The notes under the pieces were generated by a model that was not told the origin of the DNA, ran no database searches, and saw only the letters and a program-made list of their open reading frames with translations. Made by a program: the position numbers and the translations under genes. DNA of 64,000 nucleotides from Lachnospiraceae bacterium (GTDB lineage Bacteria; Bacillota; Clostridia; Lachnospirales; Lachnospiraceae). Shown here in pieces: positions 60,898 to 64,000 of the stretch (position 1 is its first letter; every line of letters begins with the position of its first letter). Location of the stretch: positions 3,224,001-3,288,000 of the forward strand of contig AP025576.1 of the NCBI GenBank assembly GCA_022845955.1, read 5' to 3'.

Positions 60898-63800
60898 ATG
60901 AAAAAGCGAATCAAAAGTCGTTTGCTTGCACTGGGGCTCGCAGCCGCCATGTTTGTCGGAACATTCGGCAGCGGCAGTACCGTGCAGGCCAGCAGTTTTT
61001 TCTCCGGGGATTCATCTGGTGAGGAGGTTTTCATCGACGATACAGGCGGAATGTCGGAAGATGAGGAATTCATTGATGACACGACGGATGTCTCTGATGA
61101 TGGGACTTTCATTGATGATACCGGAGAAGAAGGGTTTGTCGATGACACCATGAATGATGAAGACATCATCATAGACGATACCACCGACGAACCGGATGTG
61201 GATCTCTCTGATGAGGCAGAAATGCCTGGCGATCAGATAGATCTGACTGACGAAGATGCAGATATGCCGGTGGACGAATCAGCAGGGCTTACCCTGGATG
61301 ATAACGTCTATCTGGAAGGAGCTGCGGATGGCGTGACCGTTTCCGTTTCCGGGACACAGGAAGCCATGAACGGCGCCGAAAGTCTGTCAGTCGAAAAAGT
61401 GAGTCAGGCAAAGATCAATAACTACGAGGAGGCTCTGAACGGGTCTTCCGAAGAAGAAACAGAAGTTTTGACAGTCCTGGATATTACGCTGCTGGATGCG
61501 GAAGGTAACGAGGTTGAACCTCTTGACCTTGTATCCGTAGTCTTTTCCGGGACTAAAATCGAGGAAAATTCTGCGGACAGCAGAACCCTGACGGCGGTGC
61601 ATGTGGTAGAGGATACCGGGGTAACCGGCAGGCAGGTATCCGAAGATTCCTTTGAGGAACTGGATACCCGGGTAAGTTCGGAAACCCTGAGCTTCGAAAC
61701 GGATTCCTTTTCCGAGTATGCGCTGGTCCTGACGGGGAATGACAGCCAGAAGGAGATCGAGTTTGGCGGGGACCAGTATTTTGAACTGGACAAGTATCTG
61801 TCAAATCCGACAGGAACAATGAATGGACAGAACACCTATAATGTCTATCTGGAACAGGCGTATTACGATGGTACCAAGCCGCACCGGGTCATCAATAATG
61901 CCCCTCCCGGGCAGGACATCATCCTGGTGCTGGACCAGTCCGCATCCATGAGCGGCTCCTACCGGATCGATGCCATCAATGATTCCGTGGAATCCATGCT
62001 GAAACAGCTCCAGCTCCTAAACCAGTCCCGTCTGGAAACCGCAAAAAATGGCGGGTATACCGACATCAACCCTCACGGGGATGTGGAAGCCCAGATGGAA
62101 GACCACTACATGCGGATCACCGGGATCATTGGCTACAACAACCATACCTATGACCGGTACCACAATGAAGCCGGCCTTGATATCCTTGACGACCTGGATG
62201 TGACCCGGCTGGTGGATGCGGCCCATATCACGGACGACTACATGCAGTGGATCTCAGACCAGGATGGCGATTACGATATCCAGGATATGACCCGTACGGA
62301 CCTGGCGCTCGCGAAAGCGGAATCCTGGATCAATCAGGACAACTATGAGAATACCCACATCGTCCTGATCACGGACGGAGCCCCTTATGGCTATGGTTCC
62401 GAAGGGACCGTGACCTATAAGTATGAATCATCCACGTATACGATGATGAGTGCGCAGAATGCGAACGATGCGCTTCATACTGCTTATACGATGAAGAGCA
62501 ACGGGGCGACCATATACAGTGTATATCTTGGTTATGGAAACGTGGAAGACCTTAACGCTGCGTTTTCAACAGGGGATATTTACAGGGTCCCGATCCCGGG
62601 GGAACACATCACCTCGATCTTTTTGAGTATGGTTTCTTCGGACTATCCCAGGAATGGACAGCTGCAGTATTCCAACCAGGCACAGGGGACTGTGACCTAC
62701 CCTTTTAACTATAAGTTTACGTTTAGTCCTACCCCACAGGACCATTTCGGCAAATACATTTATCTGCCGCAGGATGTGAACCAGATCATCCAGGATGTCT
62801 CATCCCTGCCCGGCAAGATCGATGCCGAAGGCTCTAAAAACCAGCGTGGATATGCAGGACCGACATCCTATATCCATGATGAGATCACAGATCCGTTCCA
62901 GATTTCCGATACCACCGGCATCCGGGTTTACCAGGTCCCCCGTATTCCCGTAAACCTTGGAGCAGACGGTATCCCGACGGATATCAATGATGACGGAATC
63001 GTAACTGAATTCCGGTGGGGCGAACAGTATGTCGAAGATGAAGAAGGGAATGTGACAAGCGAATGGATCGATATTTCTACAGATCCGATGCTTAACATCT
63101 CTGTCAAGAACAACATCGTAGAAGTAACCGGCTATGACTATGAACTGAATGCGGTAACCGACTACGATAAGGACTTTTATGCTGCATGGGTCGAAGATGA
63201 TGCAGCCGTGTATGAACCGGGTGACTATGGCTATAAGCTTGTGGTGGTTATCCCCATGAACGCGAAGATCACCTTCGGCGGCAATGAGATCGAAACCAAC
63301 AACAGTGATACCTCCGCTTTCTATCCTTCCGAACCTACGGGGTACCAGAGCGAGGATCCGGATGGGGAAGATTATCTGCCGCGGTGGGAAGATAACACAA
63401 ACCTGAACCCGGATGGAAATGACTATATTGACAAATATCCGGTACCTTATGTTGACCTTGCCATCAACTACCGGATTCCTTCTGATGAAATCCTGATCTA
63501 TGCCCCTCAGACCGCCCTGATGGAGAACCTGGTGACGGATGGAAACAATAACATGTGGTATGTGGACCCGGCCTATTCGTCCCTCCAGACGATCCGGGAT
63601 AACGCATATGATGAATATGTCAACGCTTCGGCTGCCTATAACGATGCCATGAAAGCATCCGCTGCCGAACCGGAAAACCAGGAGCTGATCACGGCAGTGG
63701 CAGAAGCGCTGGCAGATTATAATGAAGCAAAGGAAGCATACGAAGAAGCACAGGCATCTTTCGAGACAGTGGAATCTTATATTCCTGATGGTATCAATAA

Positions 63801-64000
63801 TGCCTATGTGGATATTTCCTATCAGCTGAAAGATCCTGATGGAGCAAATGTGGGGACACTAAATATTCCTCATGGTACTCCGTACATCGTAACAGATGGA
63901 AAGGGAAACTTGAACTGGTCATTTACGGAACAGCAGATCACAAAGAGTGGCAAGTATACCATTGAATGTACGGTTACCCCCGTTGATACGGTAAGGGCTC
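60898..64000 (+). CDS. Large VWA-domain surface protein (continues past window)
   Basis: ATG 60898 after AAAGGAG; open to the window end, at least 1034 residues. Signal peptide MKKRIKSRLLALGLAAAMFV. Residues 44-100 hold about five acidic repeats of F/I-I/V-D-D-T. A von Willebrand A domain follows with MIDAS motif VLDQSASMSGS (Asp near residue 346) and later IVLITDGAPYG. Further on come beta domains and a short Ala/Glu-rich helical stretch (AYNDAMKASAAEPENQELIT). This is the layout of Gram-positive adhesins or pilus-tip proteins; an LPxTG anchor may lie outside the window. Confidence 0.85.
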   Translation, partial: MKKRIKSRLLALGLAAAMFVGTFGSGSTVQASSFFSGDSSGEEVFIDDTGGMSEDEEFIDDTTDVSDDGTFIDDTGEEGFVDDTMNDEDIIIDDTTDEPDVDLSDEAEMPGDQIDLTDEDADMPVDESAGLTLDDNVYLEGAADGVTVSVSGTQEAMNGAESLSVEKVSQAKINNYEEALNGSSEEETEVLTVLDITLLDAEGNEVEPLDLVSVVFSGTKIEENSADSRTLTAVHVVEDTGVTGRQVSEDSFEELDTRVSSETLSFETDSFSEYALVLTGNDSQKEIEFGGDQYFELDKYLSNPTGTMNGQNTYNVYLEQAYYDGTKPHRVINNAPPGQDIILVLDQSASMSGSYRIDAINDSVESMLKQLQLLNQSRLETAKNGGYTDINPHGDVEAQMEDHYMRITGIIGYNNHTYDRYHNEAGLDILDDLDVTRLVDAAHITDDYMQWISDQDGDYDIQDMTRTDLALAKAESWINQDNYENTHIVLITDGAPYGYGSEGTVTYKYESSTYTMMSAQNANDALHTAYTMKSNGATIYSVYLGYGNVEDLNAAFSTGDIYRVPIPGEHITSIFLSMVSSDYPRNGQLQYSNQAQGTVTYPFNYKFTFSPTPQDHFGKYIYLPQDVNQIIQDVSSLPGKIDAEGSKNQRGYAGPTSYIHDEITDPFQISDTTGIRVYQVPRIPVNLGADGIPTDINDDGIVTEFRWGEQYVEDEEGNVTSEWIDISTDPMLNISVKNNIVEVTGYDYELNAVTDYDKDFYAAWVEDDAAVYEPGDYGYKLVVVIPMNAKITFGGNEIETNNSDTSAFYPSEPTGYQSEDPDGEDYLPRWEDNTNLNPDGNDYIDKYPVPYVDLAINYRIPSDEILIYAPQTALMENLVTDGNNNMWYVDPAYSSLQTIRDNAYDEYVNASAAYNDAMKASAAEPENQELITAVAEALADYNEAKEAYEEAQASFETVESYIPDGINNAYVDISYQLKDPDGANVGTLNIPHGTPYIVTDGKGNLNWSFTEQQITKSGKYTIECTVTPVDTVRA

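Noticed and set aside
1..64000. tRNA, rRNA, known riboswitches (SAM, T-box, c-di-GMP)
   Set aside because: No cloverleaf, rRNA stretch or riboswitch core motif was recognised by eye; an Infernal/tRNAscan run would be decisive.

Overview
The window looks like a chromosome segment of a gut-type anaerobic Clostridia bacterium, probably Lachnospiraceae. The signs are strong AGGAGG ribosome sites, frequent GTG/TTG starts, a group A [FeFe] hydrogenase, a YesM/YesN two-component pair, BlaI/M56 regulation, and Firmicutes-type conjugative-element cargo. No rRNA, tRNA or CRISPR array was recognised. All names come from reading motifs; no database search was run.

Layout. Positions 1-25.1 kb read as ordinary host chromosome. 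A divergent Gfo/Idh-ThuA / AraC pair is followed by two small genes (CD3324-like and DUF1062), each behind a matching leader-peptide module. Next comes a carbohydrate ABC transporter operon with its own YesM sensor, an ADP-ribosylglycohydrolase and a YesN regulator (5.1-12.6 kb). Then follow a BlaI/M56 pair under a long palindromic operator, a fused NAD(P)-dependent flavoprotein plus [FeFe] hydrogenase (15.4-19.0 kb), and a housekeeping run: DEAD-box helicase, SodC, pseudouridine synthase, LigA and MetA.

From about 25.1 kb the content becomes mosaic. A second, truncated ligA is joined to a headless CHAP hydrolase. Then come XRE and TetR regulators and a lipid-themed block: lysophospholipase-like hydrolase, oleate hydratase, radical SAM protein overlapping a SAM synthetase, small alarmone synthetase, HdeD, MMPL exporter with a heptad-rich partner, a phosphatidyltransferase-VTT fusion, DegV, a broken patatin, a hydrolase and a P-type ATPase. 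From 46.4 kb to the end the content is that of an integrative or conjugative element: XRE, sigma factor, a truncated MazF joined to a headless ADP-ribosylglycohydrolase, a cytosine methyltransferase split by an IS200/IS605 element (TnpA, TnpB and probable omega RNA), LPD11, YopX, an NxG-repeat protein, HNH nuclease, small membrane proteins, a secreted tandem-domain protein and a large VWA surface protein that runs off the edge.

The most original signal is at 3.3-4.1 kb. Two neighbouring genes each have an 8-codon upstream ORF (pattern M-x-x-D-hydrophobic-hydrophobic-x-A-stop). The stop codon of each lies inside an RNA hairpin, and the downstream arm of that hairpin can instead pair for 12 bp with a later segment. 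The pairs co-vary between the two copies. This is the architecture of translational attenuation of the erm type, but here it precedes genes of unknown function, one of which has a zinc ribbon and an S4-like segment.
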